From Clostridiales bacterium (GTDB lineage Bacteria > Bacillota_A > Clostridia > Saccharofermentanales > Saccharofermentanaceae): DNA of 6,254 nt. The notes below the pieces were generated by a model that saw only the letters and a list, made by a program, of their open reading frames with translations, was not told where the DNA came from and ran no database searches. Each line of letters begins with the position of its first letter. The stretch's first letter is position 1. This document shows, one piece after another, positions 1 to 6,254 of this stretch. The stretch covers positions 1-6,254 of the forward strand of contig JAGCGE010000057.1 of assembly GCA_017649745.1 (NCBI GenBank), read 5' to 3'. The translations under genes and the position numbers were made by a program.

Positions 1-1418
1 AAGCCTTCTCCGGTCTCATCCTTAAAGAGCTTACTGAAATAGTACGGACTTATATTTACCTCACGAGATACATCATCAAGCGATATATCATTTGCGAAGT
101 TCTTAAGTATGTATTCTTTAGCAAGAGCGATCGTCTTAGTTGACTTCTCTGCTCGTTTCTCATTAACATTCCTTGCGGCAAGGACCATCTTATCAACAAA
201 CCATCTTCTCAAGACCTCATGATCTTCAGTAGCCATTATCTGTGGAAGATAATCTGCTCTCGAATCGAAAACATACTTCATTCCACCTGAATTATAGGCT
301 ATCTTCTCAGCCCACAACACAAATTCCAGGATCTTGAGTCTCATATCCATGATGCCTGTCGAAGGGTTATTGAGCATCCATTCAAAGTACGCATTAGAAG
401 ATACTCTTACTTTAGCTTCATCACCTTCTCTGATCTCTTCGAAAAGCTGCTTTTCGAGATCTCTCGGATAGTTGCTCTCGTATTCGACTCCCATAGGAAG
501 GTCATCAGCATGTACTACATCCTCAGTCGTCATCGTTAATGCGCGAAGTGCATCGTTATAGGAAGATCGAAGTTCCATCATCGGCTTTATCTCACCTATT
601 CCGATCCTGACTGACTGATTCGTCTTTACCATCAGTATCCTGGCGATATCTCTGGCCTTATCGATAAGCGAGATACGCTCATCAAGAGTATGCTTTTGCT
701 TTTCTGTAGGAACAAGGATAGCGATCTTGTTGGACATTATCGCACCGACAAAACAATTGAAATGCTTCTTAAATTCATCTCGGATCTCATTATAGTGTTG
801 CTGGAGTTTAACTGAGCTTCCTACGGCATTAGTAAGATGTGTTCCTTCCTGTTTGTCTCCGCTCATGAATGCCATCATAAATCCTCTGTCCTCGTTGATC
901 TCAAGGATGGATTTATAACTTACAATATCTTCATAGGAGTTCTCCTGGAAAAGAACGTTATATATGAAACCATTTTCGATTATAGGAACGACGATCTCGA
1001 GCTTCTCCTTGATCATAAGATCATTAGTCCTCTGAGCTCTCTGAGTATCGATGACTGCCATCGCCTTCTTGATGATGGTTACGATCTTGTTCTTATCCAT
1101 CGGCTTCGTGATATATTCAAGAACATCCATAGCGATCGATTCCTGAGCATAATCGAACTTATCATAAGCGGACATAACAATTAAGACGACCTTACTATTG
1201 CTTCTTCTGATCTCTTTCATCGCTTCGATACCGTTAATACCCGGCATCATGATATCCATGATGATGATATCAGGCGAGAATGTCTCAGCTAATTCGATAG
1301 CCCCTCTACCCGTTTTAGCGGATCTGATATCGCAAAGCCCGCCGAATTCTTTTTCTATAATAAACTTCAACGAATCGGTTACGATACCTTCATCGTCGGC
1401 CAACATGATCTTATACAT
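1..1418 (-). CDS. YesN-type response regulator: receiver plus AraC-family HTH, 3' end cut by window
   Basis: This is a DNA-binding response regulator, the output partner of the kinase just upstream. I translated it by hand: 472 whole codons are visible, reading to the left edge. The receiver domain occupies residues 1-120, with the acidic pair D8-D9, phosphoacceptor D55 in IIIMDIMMPG, S83 and the conserved K105 in TKP. The middle (about 125-420) has no firm domain, but the segment around G273-I274-G275 followed by SSYNDALRAL resembles the degenerate GGDEF-like linker common in YesN proteins. The first AraC helix-turn-helix lies at 446-467 (SLDDVSREVNISPYYFSKLF). The second HTH, roughly 50-60 residues, is beyond the edge. 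The start at 1418 (MYKIML) overlaps the kinase by 8 bases and fits the family. An in-frame ATG at 1430 would add four residues. The only Shine-Dalgarno (AAGGAG, 1433-1438) lies 13 bases from the first start and 1 base from the second, so the start is uncertain. The target genes are not visible. Confidence 0.93.
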   Translation of the reverse strand, partial: MYKIMLADDEGIVTDSLKFIIEKEFGGLCDIRSAKTGRGAIELAETFSPDIIIMDIMMPGINGIEAMKEIRRSNSKVVLIVMSAYDKFDYAQESIAMDVLEYITKPMDKNKIVTIIKKAMAVIDTQRAQRTNDLMIKEKLEIVVPIIENGFIYNVLFQENSYEDIVSYKSILEINEDRGFMMAFMSGDKQEGTHLTNAVGSSVKLQQHYNEIRDEFKKHFNCFVGAIMSNKIAILVPTEKQKHTLDERISLIDKARDIARILMVKTNQSVRIGIGEIKPMMELRSSYNDALRALTMTTEDVVHADDLPMGVEYESNYPRDLEKQLFEEIREGDEAKVRVSSNAYFEWMLNNPSTGIMDMRLKILEFVLWAEKIAYNSGGMKYVFDSRADYLPQIMATEDHEVLRRWFVDKMVLAARNVNEKRAEKSTKTIALAKEYILKNFANDISLDDVSREVNISPYYFSKLFKDETGEG

Positions 1419-2907
1419 ATTCTTCGCCATTCTCCTTAATAGGCAGACAGAAACTTATCTCAGTTCCCTTGTTAACACCCTCACTAGTTATGCTCAATAC
1501 ATCTTCTTTGTTTAAGAATATCTTCAAACGGTCAATAACGTTATCAAGACCGACTCCGTTAGATTCCATCGAATCATTGTGCTTCTTGGAATTGCCTGTC
1601 AGGATATCATGTATGGTCTCCTCCGACATACCGATACCGTTATCCTTGACACTTACCTGACAAAGGCCGTCGTTCTTCTTTACTGATACGGTTATTACTT
1701 TATCATAATCGATATTTCTTATACCATGGTTCACCGCATTTTCGACAAGAGGCTGAAGTATCATGGAAGGAAGTTCCACATCAAGTATGCTCTCATCTAT
1801 GTCCTTTATAAAGGTTATCTCTCCCGAAAACCTTACGTTAAGGATGAAGATATAGTGATCTACAAGTTCGATCTCATCCTTAAGCTTAATTATCTCGTCA
1901 TTGTTCTTGATATTATATCTGAAAAATTCCGACAGATTCTGAACGAACTCATATGTTTTGTCAGCGCCTTCCATCATGGCAAGCTGAGCGCCAGCATTAA
2001 GAGTATTGAACAGGAAGTGAGGATTGATCTGCGCCTGAAGGTATTTAAGCTGGGCATCCTTAAGATGCGTCTCCATCATAAGTTCCTTCTCCTTATGCTT
2101 ACGCTCGATCTCCATATTCTCTTTGATCTGAGAGATATAATTCCTGATACTTACGACCATCTTATTAAATGCGGTCGTAACAACACCGATCTCATCCCTG
2201 CTCTCCGCCCTTGGAAGTTCGATATCGAAATCACCTTTCGCAACACGATCGGCTGATTCTGAAAGGCTCTTCAAAGGCTTGATAAGTCTACCAGTATAAT
2301 TGATGATCATGAAAGCATTAGTAACGATAACTGCGATCATTACTATAAGACTTACGTTTTGCATACTCCTAAGGCTCTGAGAAAGCTCGGAATAGTTCTT
2401 GGAGTTATCTTCGAACTGTCTGTTATTAAGACTTTCAATATATGACTTAATATAGTTATACATCTCAGTAGCATTATCATAGCCTGCCCTGTACTTCTCA
2501 ACATTACGTCCACGCTTAGCATCGATGCTCTGCGATACGATACCGAGATAATCGTAACTCATATTCTTGATGTTTCTTTGCATAAGATCATAAGACGAGT
2601 CAGTAATATTCTCATTAAGACCGTCTACCATCGTCTTGTATTCCTGAACGCTGAGATAATACTCTTCAAGTGAATCAGAACTCTTGACCTTAAGATATTC
2701 AGTCATCGAATTTTGAACCTTATCAAGAGAATCACCCATGCTGTTGAGGTAAAGGTTATCCTCATATGTTCTTTGAAGCTTCGCTGATACAGTTGTGATA
2801 CCGATAAGGAGACTGATATTTACGACGAGTATCAATATACTCGAAAGTACGTAAATAGATGTTATCTTTATCTGCAAAGGCAGGTCGCGGAATTTATGAT
2901 TCTTCAT
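1411..2907 (-). CDS. YesM/LytS-type sensor histidine kinase
   Basis: Membrane sensor kinase of 498 residues that should autophosphorylate and pass phosphate to the overlapping response regulator. Visible layout: a short cytoplasmic N-terminus, transmembrane helix 1 at about 15-37, a mainly helical extracytoplasmic domain at about 40-182, transmembrane helix 2 at about 184-203, HAMP linker at about 204-260, a charged coiled-coil, then the His_kinase domain with H297 in NPHFLFNTLN. The ATPase domain has the N box QPLVENAVNHG (385-395), G1 box DNGIGM (422-427) and G2 box GVGL (451-454). All catalytic motifs look intact. The start has an excellent site, AAGGAGG with 6-base spacing, located inside the end of the binding-protein gene, so translation is coupled. 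The extracytoplasmic domain has no recognised small-molecule fold and is probably a helical bundle that could receive the signal from the anchored binding protein. The ligand specificity is inferred to lie in that partner, not in this protein. Confidence 0.95.
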   Translation of the reverse strand: MKNHKFRDLPLQIKITSIYVLSSILILVVNISLLIGITTVSAKLQRTYEDNLYLNSMGDSLDKVQNSMTEYLKVKSSDSLEEYYLSVQEYKTMVDGLNENITDSSYDLMQRNIKNMSYDYLGIVSQSIDAKRGRNVEKYRAGYDNATEMYNYIKSYIESLNNRQFEDNSKNYSELSQSLRSMQNVSLIVMIAVIVTNAFMIINYTGRLIKPLKSLSESADRVAKGDFDIELPRAESRDEIGVVTTAFNKMVVSIRNYISQIKENMEIERKHKEKELMMETHLKDAQLKYLQAQINPHFLFNTLNAGAQLAMMEGADKTYEFVQNLSEFFRYNIKNNDEIIKLKDEIELVDHYIFILNVRFSGEITFIKDIDESILDVELPSMILQPLVENAVNHGIRNIDYDKVITVSVKKNDGLCQVSVKDNGIGMSEETIHDILTGNSKKHNDSMESNGVGLDNVIDRLKIFLNKEDVLSITSEGVNKGTEISFCLPIKENGEEYV

Positions 2908-3934
2908 CCTCGGCCTCCTTCAGATACTGCTTGATATTCTTATCATTGATAAGAGTAATATCAACCGTATAATACTGATTTACATATCCTGACTTGTCGT
3001 ATGAAACGAGAGCATCGACACAGTCTTCGCCCAGCTGCTCAGCATCGATCTTGATAGTTGAATCGATGATCAATCTGTCTATTCCTTCAAGGACCTGTTT
3101 GGAATCGTAATAACCGAGGATATGGACCTGACCTACTTTGTTATAGTCGATAACAGCCTGATAAACACAGGATGTATCGATCTCGTTAAGACATACAATG
3201 ATGTCAGGAAATTCCTCTGCAATGAATATATCTCTTATAGATTCCTCTACCGAAAAGCTGTTCTTGTCATCGACAGGAACCATAGAAAGTTCAACCTTCG
3301 CGGTATCTGTACCGCTGTTCTCTAGATTCTCCTGGATACCGGAATAAATGATCGATTGATCAGATGTAGGAGCTGAACTTACAAGAACTGCTACCTTAAC
3401 GACACCGTTATCCTTATAAAGCACATCGTTAGCTATCTCAATGATCTGCTTACTGTATTCTTTACCGAGAGGATAACTACCTATTCCTACATAACTTATC
3501 CTGTTACTGTTCATGCAGTCATTATTGGCTGCAACTACAGGGATACCTTCAGCTGTTGCCTGATTGATCAGAGCAGTCATCTCTTTACTGTCGTCAGCAT
3601 TAACTATTATGCCGTCGACATTTGAAGCTATCGCGATCTTCATGAGTTCGAGCTTACTGTAGTCTCTTGAAAGATCACTTCCAAGATTCTCTACATAGAC
3701 ATTATGATCAGACGCATATCTGCATGCACCAAGATAAACTGACTGCCAAAAAGAAGACTCTCTGTCGTCAGTTATAAGAACATAGTACTTATCGTATGTC
3801 TCGTTATGGGAAATTCTCGGGTCATTACGAAGATAAACACGTAAAAAACCTACGGTAGCAACAGCCGTAGCCAATAACATCAAAAAATACGTAACGATGT
3901 AGAAATACCTGGTTCCTCTGTGCTTACGCTTCAT
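2894..3934 (-). CDS. Membrane-anchored periplasmic-binding-protein-like sensor (Peripla_BP_4, RbsB/XylF type)
   Basis: A 346-residue extracytoplasmic binding protein, probably the ligand receptor for the kinase encoded next. A basic N-terminus (MKRKHRGTR) precedes one hydrophobic helix at about 11-33. There is no lipobox and no clear cleavage site, so it is probably a permanent membrane anchor. Residues about 50-315 follow the type I sugar-binding fold: FW at 62-63 with the VYLGA helix, VDGIIVNADD (106-115), IPVVAANND (131-139), YVGIGSYPLGKEYSK (148-162), PDIIVCLNE (243-251), HILGYYD (271-277) and DSTIKIDAEQLG (291-302). Several positions differ from RbsB: NE where ND is usual and GYYD where GFD is usual. 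The ligand therefore cannot be assigned and need not be ribose or xylose. No transporter gene adjoins it, and the pairing with a YesM-type kinase favours sensing over uptake. The start lacks a well-spaced Shine-Dalgarno: GAGG lies 13 bases upstream. No alternative start preserves the membrane helix. Confidence 0.9.
   Translation of the reverse strand: MKRKHRGTRYFYIVTYFLMLLATAVATVGFLRVYLRNDPRISHNETYDKYYVLITDDRESSFWQSVYLGACRYASDHNVYVENLGSDLSRDYSKLELMKIAIASNVDGIIVNADDSKEMTALINQATAEGIPVVAANNDCMNSNRISYVGIGSYPLGKEYSKQIIEIANDVLYKDNGVVKVAVLVSSAPTSDQSIIYSGIQENLENSGTDTAKVELSMVPVDDKNSFSVEESIRDIFIAEEFPDIIVCLNEIDTSCVYQAVIDYNKVGQVHILGYYDSKQVLEGIDRLIIDSTIKIDAEQLGEDCVDALVSYDKSGYVNQYYTVDITLINDKNIKQYLKEAEDEES
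2914..2920 (-). promoter_or_regulatory. Ribosome binding site of the sensor kinase
   Basis: AAGGAGG on the minus strand lies six bases before the kinase ATG and within the 3' end of the binding-protein gene. It fixes the kinase start at 2907 and supports translational coupling across the 14-base gene overlap. Confidence 0.85.
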
Positions 3935-3953
3935 CCTTTTTTGCCCGCCTCAT
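3924..3953 (-). other. Possible nine-codon leader ORF overlapping the binding-protein start
   Basis: On the minus strand an ATG at 3953 opens a frame encoding MRRAKKDEA followed by TAA at 3926-3924. It begins a few bases after the predicted transcription start and overlaps the first 11 bases of the binding-protein gene in another frame. It has no Shine-Dalgarno of its own. It may be chance; it is recorded because it lies in a leader with a poorly spaced ribosome binding site. Confidence 0.2.
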
Positions 3954-3965
3954 AAGTGTCTATTT

Positions 3966-3974
3966 ATTATAACA
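3966..3974 (-). promoter_or_regulatory. Extended -10 promoter element for the binding protein/kinase/regulator operon
   Basis: The minus strand reads TGTTATAAT, a perfect match to the extended -10 consensus TGnTATAAT, spanning the last codons and stop of the exporter gene. No good -35 box is seen 16-18 bases upstream, which extended -10 promoters tolerate. Transcription would start near 3959, leaving a leader of about 25 bases before the ATG at 3934. This would let the sensory module be expressed apart from the exporter. An AT-rich stop region can mimic such a box by chance. Confidence 0.5.
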
Positions 3975-4590
3975 CGGCATAAAGGCCCTGGACGAGGATT
4001 GCGATTCCGCAAAGGACTACGAACGTACCAAGGATGATATTGATCCTCTTATATGTCTTATCAGTGATCTTATTTCTGTGAAAATTAACGAACAGACAAA
4101 GCATCAGCCACCAGGTAAAGGTCCCGAGAATGATGCTCAAAAGGAGAGTTCCTGACTGATCTATGCCGTGAATGTCTGTAATATCAAATGAAGTAAAGGC
4201 TATCATGAAAGCAACCATCGTTCCCGGATTAAGGATAGCTACTCCAAACGAGGTAAAGAAATAGATAACCAGGCTGTCACCTTTTGCTTCCTGTTTCTCT
4301 ATCTTAGCTTTACGGATATAGAACGAAATGCCGAGAGCAATGATAAGTATTCCGCCGATTATCTCGATTATCGGCTCATTCTTTTCGAGAAAGTCAGAAA
4401 TGACTCTGACACCGAATATACCTACCAAAGCGAATATGAGGTCTGCAAAGCACGAACCTGCTCCGGATGCAAAACCACCTTTGAGTCCGTGAGTCAAGGT
4501 TCTTTTAACGGTAAGGGCACCGATCGCTCCTGCAGGAACGCCAAGTACCAATCCTATTAGATATCCTTTTATCAATAGTTCTAAAAGCAT
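3967..4590 (-). CDS. LysE/RhtB-family transporter (probable amino-acid or metabolite exporter)
   Basis: A 207-residue inner-membrane protein with six predicted hydrophobic helices at about 5-27, 39-62, 73-93, 108-133, 145-170 and 183-204, the size and topology of the LysE family. The N-terminal signature is clear: GVPAGAIGALTVKRTL (17-32), then the glycine-rich helix GLKGGFASGAGSCFADLIF (35-53). The second half-repeat carries the conserved NPGTMVAF (121-128). The first motif belongs to the GVPxGPIG subgroup, but here alanine replaces the second proline. Members export amino acids or related small molecules using the proton gradient; the substrate cannot be told from sequence. The start at 4590 has GAGG seven bases upstream. 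It is divergent from the HAD gene and 32 bases ahead of the binding-protein gene on the same strand, with no terminator between, so read-through into the sensory operon is possible. Confidence 0.9.
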   Translation of the reverse strand: MLLELLIKGYLIGLVLGVPAGAIGALTVKRTLTHGLKGGFASGAGSCFADLIFALVGIFGVRVISDFLEKNEPIIEIIGGILIIALGISFYIRKAKIEKQEAKGDSLVIYFFTSFGVAILNPGTMVAFMIAFTSFDITDIHGIDQSGTLLLSIILGTFTWWLMLCLFVNFHRNKITDKTYKRINIILGTFVVLCGIAILVQGLYAVL

Positions 4591-4694
4591 GAAAAAACCT
4601 CGCTAATCAGAATACACTTATTGCCTCATTTAGTAAAGCGAAAAGCACAACAGTTATGGTATCCTTTAGGAGTATCATAAAAAGGAGAGAATCT
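4591..4694. promoter_or_regulatory. Divergent intergenic promoter region
   Basis: This 104-base gap separates the exporter gene (minus) from the HAD gene (plus) and must hold promoters for both. Minus-strand candidate: TTTACT (4632-4637) and TATTCT (4609-4614) with exact 17-base spacing, each 4 of 6 to consensus, but it would leave only about 12 bases of leader. Plus-strand candidate: a weak extended -10 TGGTATCCT (4657-4665) without a convincing -35. Neither is certain. I see no strong inverted repeat or riboswitch-like structure here. Confidence 0.35.
4683..4688 (+). promoter_or_regulatory. Ribosome binding site deciding the HAD start
   Basis: AGGAGA, with its GGAG seven bases before the ATG at 4695, is a well-placed Shine-Dalgarno. 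It rules against the in-frame upstream ATG at 4656, which has no good site and would prepend 13 residues ahead of the conserved HAD N-terminus. Confidence 0.8.
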
Positions 4695-5354
4695 ATGGCA
4701 GACAAAAAAGGAATCATCTTTGATATGGACGGTACAGTATGGGACAGTTCCGAAAACGTAGCTAAGTCCTGGACCGTAAAAGTTAAAGAAGCAGGTTTTG
4801 ATAAAGTAGTAACACAAGACGATATTAAGAGCGTAATGGGAAAGCCTATGGACGTCATAGCTGATACCCTTTTCACATATGCGAAGAAAGGCAAGGAGCG
4901 TAATGCTCTTCGAGAATCCTGCGAGAATTATGAGAATGAATATCTGAGGGAAAACGGCGGATACCTCTACCCTGAAGTTATAGAGACTTGGGAGAAGCTT
5001 AAAAAAGCCGGCTATCATCTCTACATTGTAAGTAATTGTCAGGCAGGATATATAGAAGCATTCCTCGAGTACTTTAAGATCCCTTACGGAACACCGGAAG
5101 ATCTTATCGAGGACATAGAGTGCTACGGAAACAACTTCCTTCAGAAAGACGAGAACATCAAGCTTATGGCTGAGCGCAACAACCTCACAAAAGCATGTTA
5201 CGTCGGCGATATCCAGAGCGATTACGATTCAACGGTCAAAGCAGGTCTACCGTTTATCCATGCAGCTTACGGATTTGGCACGATAAATGCCGAGGTCGTT
5301 CATATCGAGAAATTCAGCGATCTAACTAAAGCAGTTAAGGAGGTCTTAAAATGA
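4695..5354 (+). CDS. HAD-superfamily phosphatase, phosphoglycolate-phosphatase (Gph) type
   Basis: A 219-residue cytoplasmic hydrolase with all four HAD motifs. Motif I is FDMDGTVWD with nucleophile D10 and acid/base D12. A helical C1 cap covers about 17-85. Motif II is IVSN with S113. The motif III lysine is probably K151. Motif IV is VGDIQSD with D172 and D176 binding magnesium. Length and cap type match Gph-like phosphatases (HAD-IA), which act on small phosphorylated metabolites; the substrate is not predictable from motifs. The gene's last bases form an ATGA overlap with the dehydrogenase gene, so the two are co-translated and probably metabolically linked. A phosphorylated polyol or triose compound related to glycerol-1-phosphate is a reasonable guess. 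The pairing recalls araL-araM of Bacillus subtilis, although AraL is a NagD-type HAD with a different cap. The start at 4695 is chosen from the ribosome binding site. Confidence 0.9.
   Translation: MADKKGIIFDMDGTVWDSSENVAKSWTVKVKEAGFDKVVTQDDIKSVMGKPMDVIADTLFTYAKKGKERNALRESCENYENEYLRENGGYLYPEVIETWEKLKKAGYHLYIVSNCQAGYIEAFLEYFKIPYGTPEDLIEDIECYGNNFLQKDENIKLMAERNNLTKACYVGDIQSDYDSTVKAGLPFIHAAYGFGTINAEVVHIEKFSDLTKAVKEVLK
5337..5343 (+). promoter_or_regulatory. Ribosome binding site of the dehydrogenase
   Basis: AAGGAGG lies seven bases before the ATG at 5351, inside the last codons of the HAD gene. It is a near-ideal site and confirms the overlapping ATGA start. Confidence 0.85.
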
Positions 5355-6254
5355 ACAAGGATCAAATCTCTATTCCATCTATCTTAAAGATCGAAAAAGG
5401 CGTTACGTCTCAGATCGGAACATATCTTAAAGATGCAGGCCTTACTCAGGTCACTATCCTTTTCGTAAACGGTCTTATCGCTATGTTCGGTGATATAGTC
5501 TTCAAATCATGTGAAGATGCCGGAGTTAAGATACTTCATCACCAGGAGATGGATACTGTTGATTTTAACGATATCACTAACCTTGCTTTCGAGCTTCCGA
5601 ACAAGACTCAGGCTATCATCGGTATGGGTGGCGGAAAGGTCATCGATGCGGCAAAATATATCGGTTATGTATTAAGGATCCCGTTCATAAGCGTTCCGAC
5701 TAGTTCATCCTCCGACGGATTTTCCAGTTCTTCTGCTTCACTTACTGTAGGAGGTCACCGTAAATCACTTCCTGCTAAGATGGCATACGGAATCCTCGTT
5801 GATACTGATGTTATCAAGAGTGCGCCTGTTAAGTTCCTCTATTCAGGAATCGGCGATATGGTAGCTAAGATACCTTCAACTTACGACTGGCAGCACGAAG
5901 AAGATCTCGGATACCTTGAAGTAAACGACTTCGCTTTTATGATCGCGAAAAAGGCTGTTAATTCATTTGTCAGAACACCATTCGAATCGATCCAGGAAGA
6001 TCTTTTCCTAAAAGAACTTCTCGATTCTCTTGCTATGAGCGGTGTTGCTAACGAGATCGCAGGTTCTTCTGCTCCTACTTCAGGAAGCGAACATCTTATC
6101 TCTCACGCACTTGATCAGCTTCTTACTCACCCACAACTCCACGGAATCCAGGTCGGTATTGCTACTTATATCATGTGTAAGATCTGTGATCACCGCTGGC
6201 AGAGAGTAGATAATGTCTTCACCAAGACTGGTTTCTGGGATTATTGTGCAACAT
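5351..6254 (+). CDS. sn-glycerol-1-phosphate dehydrogenase family protein (EgsA/AraM-like), 3' end cut by window
   Basis: A member of the iron-containing alcohol dehydrogenase / dehydroquinate synthase fold. Characterised relatives reduce dihydroxyacetone phosphate to sn-glycerol-1-phosphate with NAD(P)H. I translated 301 whole codons; the family is usually 330-400 residues, so the C-terminus lies past the right edge. The nucleotide-binding loop is IIGMGGGKVIDAAKY (89-103). It is followed by PFISVPTSSSSDGFSSS (111-127), which holds the family PTxxSxDG motif. Probable metal ligands are D169 in GIGDMVAK, H248 in SGSEHLISHALD and H264 in LHGIQVG. The stretch SGVANEIAGSSAPTSGSEH is, from memory, closer to archaeal EgsA than to Bacillus AraM. 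The gene starts in an ATGA overlap with the HAD gene. In bacteria such enzymes may supply G1P for archaeal-type prenylglycerol lipids or for surface polymers. Another triose or polyol phosphate substrate remains possible. The family call is firm, the exact substrate less so. Confidence 0.88.
   Translation, partial: MNKDQISIPSILKIEKGVTSQIGTYLKDAGLTQVTILFVNGLIAMFGDIVFKSCEDAGVKILHHQEMDTVDFNDITNLAFELPNKTQAIIGMGGGKVIDAAKYIGYVLRIPFISVPTSSSSDGFSSSSASLTVGGHRKSLPAKMAYGILVDTDVIKSAPVKFLYSGIGDMVAKIPSTYDWQHEEDLGYLEVNDFAFMIAKKAVNSFVRTPFESIQEDLFLKELLDSLAMSGVANEIAGSSAPTSGSEHLISHALDQLLTHPQLHGIQVGIATYIMCKICDHRWQRVDNVFTKTGFWDYCAT

Noticed and set aside
837..1184. Plus-strand open frame of 115 codons
   Set aside because: It lies wholly within the response regulator coding strand's complement, has no ribosome binding site or recognisable domain, and the opposite frame has clear family motifs.
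1198..2256. Three plus-strand open frames (1198-1515, 1469-1660, 1726-2256)
   Set aside because: They are antisense shadows of the receiver and kinase domains; the kinase reading has all catalytic boxes.
3122..3325. Plus-strand open frame of 67 codons
   Set aside because: Antisense to the binding-protein gene, with no supporting start signal or similarity.
4660..4675. Possible small hairpin (TCCT...AGGA) before the HAD gene
   Set aside because: The stem is only three or four pairs with a tiny loop and no T-run, so it is not credible as a terminator or operator.
4673..4678. TATCAT as a -10 box for the HAD gene
   Set aside because: It matches five of six bases but transcription would start at the ribosome binding site, leaving no usable leader.
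4656..4694. Upstream in-frame ATG extending the HAD protein by 13 residues
   Set aside because: No Shine-Dalgarno precedes it, while 4695 has a well-spaced one and yields the usual HAD N-terminus.
4607..5018. Two minus-strand open frames opposite the HAD gene, one with hydrophobic stretches
   Set aside because: The opposite strand encodes intact HAD motifs, and these frames have no ribosome binding site. Hydrophobic shadows are common opposite charged coding sequence.

Overview
The window looks like an ordinary chromosomal segment of a low-to-moderate-GC Gram-positive bacterium, most likely a Clostridia member (Lachnospiraceae or Oscillospiraceae-like). This rests on the AAGGAGG-type ribosome binding sites, the YesM/YesN-type two-component pair, the membrane-anchored binding protein and the base composition. 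The genus is not determinable from what I can see. Coding density is very high: six genes fill almost everything, and the only real intergenic space is about 100 bases between two divergent transcription units. I see no tRNA, rRNA, CRISPR array, insertion sequence or integrase.

Leftward unit (minus strand, read from 4590 down to 1). First comes a six-helix LysE-family exporter (3967-4590). After 32 bases follows a tightly packed three-gene sensory module: a membrane-anchored periplasmic-type (sugar-like) binding protein (2894-3934), a YesM/LytS-type sensor histidine kinase (1411-2907) and a YesN-type response regulator with a receiver and an AraC HTH domain (1-1418, cut by the window edge). 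Binding protein and kinase genes overlap by 14 bases, and kinase and regulator genes by 8. A perfect extended -10 box (TGTTATAAT) at the very end of the exporter gene probably gives the sensory module its own promoter. The natural reading is that the binding protein captures a small ligand outside the cell and passes the signal to the helical extracytoplasmic domain of the kinase. The kinase phosphorylates the regulator, which then controls uptake or catabolic genes, probably outside the window.

Rightward unit (plus strand, from 4695). A HAD-family phosphatase of the phosphoglycolate-phosphatase type (4695-5354) is coupled by an ATGA overlap to a glycerol-1-phosphate dehydrogenase family gene (5351 to the right edge, truncated). 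The dehydrogenase carries motifs that resemble archaeal EgsA more than Bacillus AraM. The pair suggests a small pathway around sn-glycerol-1-phosphate or a related polyol phosphate.

The two points most worth pursuing are the overlapping binding-protein/kinase/regulator cassette with its unusual leader, and the HAD/archaeal-like G1P dehydrogenase pair. Both have precedents in known families. I do not see strong evidence for a wholly new system.
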